From Dyella kyungheensis (GTDB lineage Bacteria > Pseudomonadota > Gammaproteobacteria > Xanthomonadales > Rhodanobacteraceae), in NCBI RefSeq assembly GCF_016905005.1, contig NZ_JADIKC010000004.1, positions 124,001-188,000 of the forward strand: a stretch of DNA of 64,000 bases. The letters run 5' to 3'. A program made the translations under genes and the position numbers. Shown here one piece after another: positions 24,115 to 31,861 of the stretch; within the stretch, counting starts at the first letter, position 1; the number at the start of each line of letters is the position of its first letter. The notes under the pieces were generated by a model that did not search any database, was not told the origin of the DNA, and was given only the letters and a program-made list of their open reading frames with translations.

Positions 24115-25515
24115 ATGCGCACGAACATCACCGTTCCGGAATTCGATCCCGTTCTGGTCGCCCGCTACGACGTCGCGGGTCCACGCTATACGAGCTATCC
24201 GACCGCGCCGCAATTCCACGCAGGCTTCGATGAAGCCGCGTTTCGCGAAGTCGCCACCGCCTCCAACGAGGGCGAGTCGCCGCGACCGCTGTCGCTCTAC
24301 GTGCACGTGCCGTTCTGCTTCAGTCCGTGTTTCTACTGTGGATGCACGCGCGTCATCACCCGCGACGTCACCCGGGCCGATCGCTATCTCGATCATTTGC
24401 GCCGGGAAATCGCGCTGGTGGGTTCCCTGTTCGACCGCAAGCGACCGCTGCTGCAGCTTCACCTGGGCGGCGGCACGCCGAATTTTCTCGATGCGCCGCG
24501 CATGGAAAGGCTGGTCGGGGCGTTGGAGAGCAGCTTCTCCTATCGACGAGAAGGGCAACGCGAGTACGGCATCGAGATCGACCCACGCTATGCCGATGGC
24601 CGCTACGTGCGCGATCTGGCTGCGCTTGGCTTTAATCGTTTGTCTGTCGGGATCCAGGATTTCGATGCTGAGGTACAAGTAGCGGTCAACCGTATTCAGA
24701 GCGTGGCGCAGACGCGCGAGGTCATCGAGGCGGCGTGCGATGCAGGCTACGGCTCGGTGAGCGTCGACCTGATCTACGGCCTTCCCAGGCAGACGCTTGC
24801 CGGTTTCGCGCAGACGTTGGACGAGGTCATCGCACTCGCACCCGATCGTATCGCCGTCTACGGGTACGCCCACATGCCGCACCTGTTCAAGGCGCAGCAG
24901 CAGATCGACGCTGCCGAGTTGCCCGGTGCGGCCCAGCGCCTGGCACTGTTCGGGCAGGCCTTCCGCATGTTGTGCGAGGCGGGCTACGTCTACGTGGGCA
25001 TGGATCATTTCGCCCGCGCCGATGACGAATTGGTGCGGGCGCAACGGACGGGGACGCTGCAGCGCAATTTCCAGGGCTATTCCACTCATGGCGATTGCGA
25101 CATCGTCGGTCTCGGCGTGAGTTCGATCAGCCGGGTCGGTGCCAGCTACAGCCAGAACGCGCGTGACCTGATCGGTTACGAAGCGGCGCTGGACGCAGGA
25201 CGGCTGCCCGTCGCTCGCGGGCTCATGCTGAGCGGCGACGATGTGGTGCGGCGCGAGATCATCGGCGAACTGATGTGTCATGGCGAGCTGGAGATGCCGC
25301 GTTTCGGCGCACGCCACAAGCTTCCCTTTGCGGAAACGTTTGCTGCCGAACTCGGTCGCCTGGCGCGATGCGCCGACGATGGCCTGGTGACCATCGACGA
25401 CTCTTCGATACGCGTCACCCCGCGCGGTCGCCTGCTGTTGCGCAATGTCGCCATGTGTTTCGATGCGTATCTCGACAGGCCGTCCGAAGCCGCTCGCTAT
25501 TCGCGCACCATCTGA
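24115..25515 (+). CDS. hemN: Oxygen-independent coproporphyrinogen III oxidase
   Basis: 466-residue radical-SAM enzyme of anaerobic haem synthesis, decarboxylating coproporphyrinogen III to protoporphyrinogen IX. The 4Fe-4S cysteines are Cys68, Cys72 and Cys75 (HVPFCFSPCFYCGC). Also visible are YDVAGPRYTSYPTAPQF, the SAM-binding GGGTPNFL, and GLGVSSISRVG...Y in the C-terminal HemN domain. The ATG has no ribosome binding site, consistent with a leaderless transcript from the FNR-type promoter directly upstream. It precedes the nitrite reductase genes, so low-oxygen haem supply and denitrification appear co-regulated. Confidence 0.96.
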   Translation: MRTNITVPEFDPVLVARYDVAGPRYTSYPTAPQFHAGFDEAAFREVATASNEGESPRPLSLYVHVPFCFSPCFYCGCTRVITRDVTRADRYLDHLRREIALVGSLFDRKRPLLQLHLGGGTPNFLDAPRMERLVGALESSFSYRREGQREYGIEIDPRYADGRYVRDLAALGFNRLSVGIQDFDAEVQVAVNRIQSVAQTREVIEAACDAGYGSVSVDLIYGLPRQTLAGFAQTLDEVIALAPDRIAVYGYAHMPHLFKAQQQIDAAELPGAAQRLALFGQAFRMLCEAGYVYVGMDHFARADDELVRAQRTGTLQRNFQGYSTHGDCDIVGLGVSSISRVGASYSQNARDLIGYEAALDAGRLPVARGLMLSGDDVVRREIIGELMCHGELEMPRFGARHKLPFAETFAAELGRLARCADDGLVTIDDSSIRVTPRGRLLLRNVAMCFDAYLDRPSEAARYSRTI

Positions 25516-25566
25516 CGGGCGGCTGCGTGGCGTGTTGCCGCATGAGGCACTCGACCGCCGTCATCA

Positions 25567-25608
25567 CTGATGTCGGTCAAGTCGGCAAGAAATCGCGCTC
25601 CCTAGTCT
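25567..25608 (+). promoter_or_regulatory. FNR/Dnr-type site and -10 element of nirK
   Basis: CTGAT-GTCG-GTCAA at 25567-25580 matches TTGAT-N4-ATCAA in 8 of 10 positions. A -10 like TAGTCT is at 25603-25608, placing transcription start at 25615 and the site centre exactly 41.5 bp upstream. In denitrifiers such sites are used by FNR, Dnr or NnrR (oxygen or nitric oxide sensing); which one acts here is not visible. Confidence 0.7.
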
Positions 25609-25633
25609 GGCGCCAGATTACCGGGAGCGTCAC

Positions 25634-27138
25634 ATGTCACGATGGATACCTGCTGTTGCGTTGCTTGCCGGCCTGCTGCCGGCCACCCTCATGGCCGCCG
25701 GTGCATCACCTCGGCAAACCGCGCCTAAGAGTGCGGGCACCGCCGTGCAGGCACCGATGGATTTCGGTCCGCCGCAGGGCGAGCCCATCCGCGCCGTGCT
25801 GGGTGTGCCACCGAACGTACCGCCGCCGATCCATCGCAACTATCCAGCCAAGGTGATCGTCGAGCTGGAGGTCCAGGAGAAGGAGATGCCGATGTCCGAA
25901 GGCGTCACCTATACCTATTGGACCTTCGGCGGCACGGTGCCCGGGAGTTTCATTCGCGTGCGCCAAGGGGACACGGTGGAGTTCCACCTGAAGAATGCGC
26001 CCGACAACAAGATGCCCCACAACATCGACTTGCACGGTGTGACCGGTCCTGGCGGCGGCGCTGCATCGAGCTTCACCGCGCCTGGCCACGAATCGCAATT
26101 CAGTTTCAAGGCACTCAACGCGGGGTTGTATGTGTATCACTGCGCGACGGCGCCGGTGGGCATGCACGTGGCCAATGGCATGTATGGCCTGATCCTGATC
26201 GAGCCGCCGGAAGGTCTGCCGAAAGTGGATCACGAGTACTACGTCATGCAGGGCGATTTCTACACGACGGGCAAGTATCGCGAGAAGGGCCATAGCCGTT
26301 CGACATGGATGCGGCGATTGCCGAACATCCGACCTACGTATTGTTCAACGGCCGCGAAGGCGCGCTGGTCGGCGATGGCGCGCTCAAGGCGAAAGTGGGT
26401 GAGACGGTGCGCCTGTTCGTGGGCAACGGTGGCCCGAACTTGGTGTCGAGTTTCCACGTCATCGGCGAGATCTTCGACAAGGTGTATTACGAAGGCGGCT
26501 CGCACGCGCAGGAAAACGTGCAGACGACGCTGATTCCCGCGGGCGGCGCGATGATGGCCGAGTTTCACGTGGAGGTGCCGGGCACGTACGTGCTGGTGGA
26601 TCACTCCATCTTCCGCGCCTTCAACAAGGGCGCACTCGGCATGCTGAAAGTGGACGGTCCCGAGGACAAGACGATCTATTCCGGCAAGGAAGTGGATTCG
26701 GTCTACCTGGGCGACCGCGCCGGCGACAACCTGCATGCCGTTGCGGCGGCCGCCAAGGCCAATGCAACCGGCACGCTCAGCAAGGACGACCAGATCAAGG
26801 CCGGCCAGCAACTGTTCGCGGGCACCTGCTCGGTCTGCCATCAGGCCAACGGTGAAGGCATGGCGGGCGTGTTCCCGCCACTGGCCAAGTCCGACTATCT
26901 GGTCAAGGCTGCGAAGGAAAAACTGATCTCGATTCCTCTGCACGGCTTGACCGGTGCGATCACCGTCAATGGCAAGGACTACAACTCCGTGATGCCGCCG
27001 ATGTCCCAGCTGACCGACGACGAAGTGGCCAACATCCTGACCTACGTGCTCAACAGCTGGGGCAATCCCGGCGGTCAGGTCAGCAAGGACGAGGTGGGCA
27101 GGGTGCGTGCGCAAGCTGCCGCGGCCGACCGTCATTGA
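25634..27138 (+). pseudogene. nirK: Copper nitrite reductase NirK fused to cytochrome c domain, single frameshift
   Basis: Periplasmic reductase of nitrite to nitric oxide. A signal peptide and two cupredoxin domains hold type 1 copper ligands (His in MPHNID, Cys in HCATAP, His and Met in GMHVANGM) and type 2 ligands (DLHG, YHC, and SFHVIG in domain 2). A C-terminal haem c domain follows (CSVCH at 26827-26841, with axial Met in NSVMPPM). The reading frame breaks at 26293-26295: the first part stays in frame until GH, then one base is missing; restoring it (CAT-CAG-CCG) gives the expected [15 protein letters not shown] and continues open to 27138. Both halves keep normal codon use and all ligands, so the break is recent or a sequencing error. 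GGGAG precedes the ATG. Confidence 0.9.
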
Positions 27139-27148
27139 TATCGGTGTG

Positions 27149-27907
27149 ATGCGTCGCTTCGTTGCACTCGCGTGTTGGCTCGGCTGCCTCGATGTGGCGG
27201 CAGCGGACTATCTGCCGCTGCCGACCGCGATCTTCAGCAGCGTGCTGCCCGCCGATGGCAAGGCGGCACCGGCATCCATTGCCGCCTTCGCGATGCGGAC
27301 GGAGCCGGTGACGAACGCGGAGTATCTCGACTTCGTCATGACTCATCCCGCATGGCGCAGGGACAGAATTCCTGCCGTATTTGCCGACCGTACCTACCTC
27401 TCGCACTGGGAGAGCGCGGAATCGCTGGGTAGCAAAGCGCTCCCCAGGCAACCCGTGACCCAGGTGAGCTGGTTTGCCGCACAGGCCTTCTGCGAAAGCG
27501 AGCACGCGCGCCTGCCCAGCTGGTATGAATGGGAGTACGCCGCCGCCGCGGACGGGCAGCGTGCGGACGCCCGCAGCGATCCCGCCTGGCGCCAGCGCGT
27601 GCTGGATTGGTACGGACGTCCCGCGACCACGCCGCTGGCCAGCATTGGGGGTATGCCCGACGTGCACGGCATACGCGACCTCAACGGTCTGGTATGGGAA
27701 TGGGTCGACGATTTCAACGCCTTGCTGGTGAGCGCGGACAGCCGCGATCAGGGTGACGCCGACAAGGCGAAGTTCTGCGGTGCCGGCGCACTCAGCCTGC
27801 AGCAAAAGGAAAACTACGCCACCTTGATGCGCGTCGCGATGCTGTCGGCGCTGAAGGCATCGGATACCACGCGCACGCTTGGCTTCCGCTGCGTGCGCGA
27901 ACCTTGA
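27149..27907 (+). CDS. nirV: NirV, formylglycine-generating-enzyme-like protein
   Basis: 252 residues with a signal peptide (MRRFVALACWLGCLDVAAA) and an FGE-sulfatase domain: MRTEPVTNAEYLDFVMTHPAWRR, QPVTQVSWFAAQAFCESEHARLPSWYEWEYA, the GLVWEWVDDFN block and a terminal TRTLGFRCVRE. nirV follows nirK in many denitrifiers and its product is thought to assist nitrite reductase, though the mechanism is not settled. It begins 10 bp after nirK and ends 8 bp before sco, a compact operon. The start at 27149 is chosen for the signal peptide; an upstream in-frame start inside nirK is less likely. Confidence 0.9.
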   Translation: MRRFVALACWLGCLDVAAADYLPLPTAIFSSVLPADGKAAPASIAAFAMRTEPVTNAEYLDFVMTHPAWRRDRIPAVFADRTYLSHWESAESLGSKALPRQPVTQVSWFAAQAFCESEHARLPSWYEWEYAAAADGQRADARSDPAWRQRVLDWYGRPATTPLASIGGMPDVHGIRDLNGLVWEWVDDFNALLVSADSRDQGDADKAKFCGAGALSLQQKENYATLMRVAMLSALKASDTTRTLGFRCVREP

Positions 27908-27915
27908 GGATCTTC

Positions 27916-28485
27916 ATGAAGCGTTTGCTGTTGTCGCTGCTCCTGGTTGTGTTTGCCGGACACGTGTCGGCCGACGATGCGCTGCCCACCGACTCGGTCT
28001 ATCAGGCGAACATCGCCCTGGTCGATCAGGCGGGGCAGCCATGGCATTGGAACGAGCGACGCGGGCACGTGCAGATCGTGTCGATGTTCTACACCTCGTG
28101 CACCATGGTGTGCCCGATGATCGTGGATACGATGAAGCTCACCGCGCAGCATGTGAGCTCCGACAAGCGCGACCGCCTGCATCTGTTGCTGGTGAGTTTC
28201 GATCCGGCAACCGACAGCGTAGCGGTGCTGCGCGACTATGCACGGCAACGCAAGCTGCCGACGCCTGCCTGGACGCTTGCGCGAACCGCCCAACGGGCCG
28301 ATACCCGGCGAGTGGCCGCTTTGCTAGGCCTGCAATATCGCCAGTTGCCGGATGGCGATTTCAATCATTCCAGCGAACTCGTCCTGCTCGACGCCGATGG
28401 GCGCATCGTGGGGCGCACGAGTGAGATGGGCCGGGTGGATCCTGATTTCGTCCGCGCCGTGGAGCAGGCCCTCTCTCGCGAGTAA
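27916..28485 (+). CDS. SCO1/SenC-family copper chaperone
   Basis: 189 residues: N-terminal signal or anchor (MKRLLLSLLLVVFAGHVSA) and a thioredoxin-fold Sco domain with the copper-binding CxxxC (SCTMVCP, Cys62 and Cys66) and the third ligand His in FNHSSELVL. Sco proteins deliver copper to cytochrome oxidase CuA; placed behind nirK and nirV it may load NirK. ATG at 27916 has GAGGA five bases upstream; a TTG 12 bases earlier is possible but weaker. Last gene of the nirK operon. Confidence 0.92.
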   Translation: MKRLLLSLLLVVFAGHVSADDALPTDSVYQANIALVDQAGQPWHWNERRGHVQIVSMFYTSCTMVCPMIVDTMKLTAQHVSSDKRDRLHLLLVSFDPATDSVAVLRDYARQRKLPTPAWTLARTAQRADTRRVAALLGLQYRQLPDGDFNHSSELVLLDADGRIVGRTSEMGRVDPDFVRAVEQALSRE

Positions 28486-28625
28486 CTCCCTGCACACGGC
28501 GATGCCGCCGGCTATCGGCCCCATCGCCTTGCGTGCGGGTGGCCGCCGCCGGAGTGGGTAGGCGTCGAGCGACGGTGAACCCGCTCCCGTGCTTTACTTA
28601 AGGGCCCCATCCAACGAGGTGTCCC

Positions 28626-29126
28626 ATGTCCCAAGTCACGCTGAAAGGCAATCCGGTCCAGGTCGATGGCCATTTCCCGGCCCAGGGCGAGGCGGCGCCG
28701 GCGTTCTCGCTGGTCGGCAAGGACCTGGCCGACGTCACGCTCGCCAGCTTCGAGGGCAAGCGCAAGGTGCTGAATATTTTCCCCAGCGTCGATACGCCGA
28801 CCTGCGCCATGTCGGTGCGCCACTTCAACCAGGACGCCAGCCAGCTCGACAACGCGGTGGTGCTGTGCATTTCCGCCGACCTGCCGTTCGCACAGGCGCG
28901 CTTCTGTGGCGCCGAAGGCCTCAGCAACGTGGTGACGCTGTCGACGCTGCGCGGCCACGACTTCCTCAAGAACTACGGCGTGTCGATTGCCTCCGGTCCG
29001 CTCGCCGGCCTGGCAGCGCGCGCCGTGGTGGTGCTCGACGCTGACAACAAAGTCGTGCACAGCGAGCTGGTCGGGGAGATTGCGCACGAACCGAACTACG
29101 ACGCGGCGCTTGCCGCACTGGGCTGA
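28626..29126 (+). CDS. tpx: Thiol peroxidase Tpx
   Basis: 166-residue atypical 2-Cys peroxiredoxin reducing lipid and hydrogen peroxides with thioredoxin. Peroxidatic Cys60 lies in [12 protein letters not shown] and resolving Cys94 in [12 protein letters not shown]; both are required and present. The N-terminal [12 protein letters not shown] hairpin is characteristic of Tpx. Separate upstream region of 140 bp from sco; ATG preceded by AACGAGGTGTCCC. Downstream a repeat remnant and a strong terminator separate it from the convergent gapA. Confidence 0.95.
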   Translation: MSQVTLKGNPVQVDGHFPAQGEAAPAFSLVGKDLADVTLASFEGKRKVLNIFPSVDTPTCAMSVRHFNQDASQLDNAVVLCISADLPFAQARFCGAEGLSNVVTLSTLRGHDFLKNYGVSIASGPLAGLAARAVVVLDADNKVVHSELVGEIAHEPNYDAALAALG

Positions 29127-29198
29127 GTTGGAGGCGTCGCTCTTTGTGGTAGCCTCGGGTGCGTCAAGCCTGCGGATCGGAGCGTTCTGACCTGGTTG

Positions 29199-29220
29199 TC
29201 GCGCCCAAGGGCGCTCCCAC
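29199..29220. repeat. REP remnant, GGGAGCGCAC family
   Basis: Single arm GTCGCGCCCAAGGGCGCTCC at the position where the right arm of the repeat family would be; the left arm is degenerate. It lies between tpx and the terminator. Confidence 0.55.
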
Positions 29221-29244
29221 ATTGAGTGCTGACATCACTGTTCC

Positions 29245-29276
29245 AAAAAAAAGCCGGGCATTGCCCGGCTTTTTTT
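29245..29276. terminator. Bidirectional terminator between tpx and gapA
   Basis: A-run, stem AGCCGGGC (29252-29259), loop ATT, stem GCCCGGCT (29263-29270), then seven T. It serves both convergent genes; on the minus strand the A-run becomes the T-run, 19 bp after the gapA stop. Confidence 0.92.
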
Positions 29277-29294
29277 ACGACGAGAGAGGCCGGC

Positions 29295-30308
29295 TTACTT
29301 GGCCGCCATCATCGCCACCGTCATGTCGAGCATGCGGTTGGAGAAGCCCCACTCGTTGTCGTACCACGACAGCACCTTCACCAGCGTGCCTTCCATGACG
29401 CGCGTCTGGGTGGCGTCATAGGTGGACGACGCCGGGTTGTGGTTGAAGTCGATCGACACCAGCGGCTTGGTGTTCACTGCCAGGATGCCCTTCAGCGCGC
29501 CGTTGGCGGCTTCGTTGATCACCTGGTCGATTTCTTCCTTGCTGGTCGGGCGGGCCGCGTCGAACACCAGGTCGACCACCGACACGTTGATGGTCGGCAC
29601 GCGGATGGCGAAACCGTCCAGCTTGCCGTTGAGCTCCGGCAACACCAGGCCCACCGCGGCGGCGGCGCCGGTCTTGGCCGGGATCTGCGAGTGCGTGGCC
29701 GAACGGGCGCGGCGCAGGTCGGAGTGGTAGACGTCCGTCAGCACCTGGTCGTTGGTGTAGGCGTGGATGGTCGTCATCAGGCCGCGCTGGATGCCGATCT
29801 TCTCGTGCAGCACCTTGGCCAGCGGCGCAAGGCAGTTGGTGGTGCACGAAGCGTTGGAGATCACTTCCAGCTTGGAGGTGAGCTTGTCGTCGTTCACGCC
29901 GATGACGAAGGTGCCGTCCACGTCCTTGTCGCCCGGGGCGGAGATGATCACCTTCTTGGCGCCGGCGGCGAGGTGCGCGCTGGCCTTGGCCTTGGAGGTG
30001 AACAGGCCGGTGCATTCCAGTACCACGTCGACGCCCAGGGCGCCCCACGGCAGCTTGGACGGGTCGCGCTCGGCGCACACCTTGATGCGGTCGCCGTTGA
30101 CGATCAGATCGCCGCCGTCCACCGTCGCGGTGCCCGGGAACTTGCCATGGGCGGTGTCGTACTGGGTCAGGTGCGCATTGGTCTCGGCATCGCCGAGGTC
30201 GTTGATCGCAACGATCTGGATCTCGTTGGTGCGACCCGCTTCGTACAGCGCGCGCAGGATGTTGCGGCCAATGCGACCGTAACCGTTGATGGCGACCTTG
30301 ATTGCCAT
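29295..30308 (-). CDS. gapA: Glyceraldehyde-3-phosphate dehydrogenase, type I
   Basis: 337-residue NAD-dependent glycolytic enzyme. N-terminal Rossmann [12 protein letters not shown], catalytic Cys155 in [12 protein letters not shown], His in the [12 protein letters not shown] region, and S-loop; C-terminal [12 protein letters not shown] is diagnostic. The ATG at 30308 lies nine bases after GGAGGA on the minus strand; the frame is open further upstream but that part is in the OsmC gene region. Asp in AINDLGD suggests NAD rather than NADP preference. One of five central-carbon genes spread over 29-43 kb. Confidence 0.97.
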   Translation of the reverse strand: MAIKVAINGYGRIGRNILRALYEAGRTNEIQIVAINDLGDAETNAHLTQYDTAHGKFPGTATVDGGDLIVNGDRIKVCAERDPSKLPWGALGVDVVLECTGLFTSKAKASAHLAAGAKKVIISAPGDKDVDGTFVIGVNDDKLTSKLEVISNASCTTNCLAPLAKVLHEKIGIQRGLMTTIHAYTNDQVLTDVYHSDLRRARSATHSQIPAKTGAAAAVGLVLPELNGKLDGFAIRVPTINVSVVDLVFDAARPTSKEEIDQVINEAANGALKGILAVNTKPLVSIDFNHNPASSTYDATQTRVMEGTLVKVLSWYDNEWGFSNRMLDMTVAMMAAK

Positions 30309-30495
30309 GGGACAGCGTCCTCCGGTGAGATGACGAAAATGGCGGCTGTGGGGCCGCCGTAAAACCGTCATTTTAGCCTGAACCGGCCGGGCGGTCCCAT
30401 CCGGGCCCGCAATCACCCGGATGGGGCTGTTCAGCGGGGCCCAGAAGCGCTTGAATCGGCTTTTCTTTCGGGCAGCGCCCGGGCAGGAGATTGGC

Positions 30496-30966
30496 ATGAG
30501 CGAGGCAGAACAAAGCTTTGGGATCACCCTGGAGCAGGTGTCGGACTATGAATTCCGGGTGCGCTTCGACGGCACCGCGATTCCCGACCTGATCACCGAC
30601 GAAACCTCGCCGCTGGGCGGCGATGCCGGGCCCAATCCCACCCACCTGATCGCCACCGCAGTGGCCAATTGCCTGGCGGCCAGCCTGTTGTTCGCGCTGC
30701 GCAAGTACAAGAACTCGCCCGGCACGATCGGCGCCAAGGCGAAGCTCAGCATGGCCCGCAACGAGCACGGCCGGCTGCGCGTCACCCACATCGGCGTGGA
30801 CCTGCAACTGGCCGACAAGGCGGAAGTGCTCGCGCACCTGGACCGTGCGCTGGCCCAGTTCGAGGATTTCTGCATCGCCACGCAGAGTGTGCGCCAGGGC
30901 ATCAAGGTGGATGTGAGCGTGCACGACGGGGAAGGGAAGCTGCTCCCGCTGCCGGAAGCGGGCTGA
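30496..30966 (+). CDS. OsmC-family protein
   Basis: 156 residues of the OsmC/Ohr fold. [20 protein letters not shown] starts the first beta sheet; [21 protein letters not shown] holds the first redox-type Cys, and a second ([12 protein letters not shown]) is present, so a two-Cys peroxidase mechanism is possible. [15 protein letters not shown] is typical of the family. ATG at 30496 has AGGAG six bases upstream; a longer frame reading from 30421 lacks such a site. Divergent from gapA with 187 bp between start codons. Substrate unknown. Confidence 0.85.
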   Translation: MSEAEQSFGITLEQVSDYEFRVRFDGTAIPDLITDETSPLGGDAGPNPTHLIATAVANCLAASLLFALRKYKNSPGTIGAKAKLSMARNEHGRLRVTHIGVDLQLADKAEVLAHLDRALAQFEDFCIATQSVRQGIKVDVSVHDGEGKLLPLPEAG

Positions 30967-31037
30967 CCGATGCTGGCGTGGAGCTGTCACGAGGCTGTGG
31001 CAGACTTCGAGGTTTCCCCCGACAAGATTTACAGCCC

Positions 31038-31850
31038 ATGCCCTTTCCGCGCCGAACCGCCGTTGCCGCTTTTATCTGTCTCGCCCTGACTCCCGTCGTG
31101 CATGCCTGGGGCCAGCTCGGCCATAGCGTGGTGGCCGATCTGGCCCAGCGTCACCTGAGCCCGACAGCCGAAGCGGAAGTGGAGCGCTTGCTGGCGCCGG
31201 AGCACACCAAGTCGCTGGCCGACATCGCCAGCTGGCCGGACGAAATCCGCAACGATCCAACCAAGGACGCGTTGTGGAAGCAGACGCGCGCGCTGCACTA
31301 CGTCGACTTCACCTCCGGCGACTGCAACTACACGCCGCCGCGCGACTGCAAGGATGGCCAGTGCGTGGTCGAGGGCATCGACCACTACGTCAAGGTGCTC
31401 GGCGACAAGAGCCAGTCGGACGCGACGCGCCTGGAGGCGCTGAAGTTCGTGGTGCACTTCATTGGCGACGAGCATCAGCCGCTGCACGGCGGTTCGCGCG
31501 ACGACAAGGGCGGCAATGCCTACCAGGTGCAGTTCCAGGACAAGGGCACCAACCTGCACAGCGTGTGGGATTCGGGCCTGCTCAAAACCCGCGGCCTCGA
31601 CTACAAGGCCTACGCGGACAAGCTGGAAGCCGAAGGCCCCGTCACGCTGCCCCAGCCGATCCCGCCGCTGGACAACGCCTACGCACAGTGGGCCGAAGAG
31701 TCGTGCACGATTTCGCGCGACATCTATCCCGATGGCCACAAGCTCGACCAGGCCTATGTGGACAAGGAGCTGCCGGTGGCGGAACTGCGGTTGCGCGAGG
31801 CCGGTCGTCGCCTTGCCGAAGTGCTCAACCTGACCCTGGCCAAGGGCTGA
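31038..31850 (+). CDS. Secreted S1/P1-type nuclease
   Basis: 270 residues with signal peptide MPFPRRTAVAAFICLALTPVVHA; the mature protein would begin with Trp24 (WGQLGHSVVADLA), whose amino group binds zinc in this family. The zinc-ligand segments are visible: HSVV, IASWPDEIRN, LHYVDF, HFIGDEHQPLHGG (HxxxDxHQPLH core) and NLHSVWDSGLL. Acts on single-stranded nucleic acids and 3'-nucleotides in phospholipase C/P1 enzymes, giving phosphate and nucleosides outside the cytoplasm. Stand-alone gene between OsmC and the convergent peptidase gene. Confidence 0.92.
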   Translation: MPFPRRTAVAAFICLALTPVVHAWGQLGHSVVADLAQRHLSPTAEAEVERLLAPEHTKSLADIASWPDEIRNDPTKDALWKQTRALHYVDFTSGDCNYTPPRDCKDGQCVVEGIDHYVKVLGDKSQSDATRLEALKFVVHFIGDEHQPLHGGSRDDKGGNAYQVQFQDKGTNLHSVWDSGLLKTRGLDYKAYADKLEAEGPVTLPQPIPPLDNAYAQWAEESCTISRDIYPDGHKLDQAYVDKELPVAELRLREAGRRLAEVLNLTLAKG

Positions 31851-31861
31851 GTACGTGAGAA

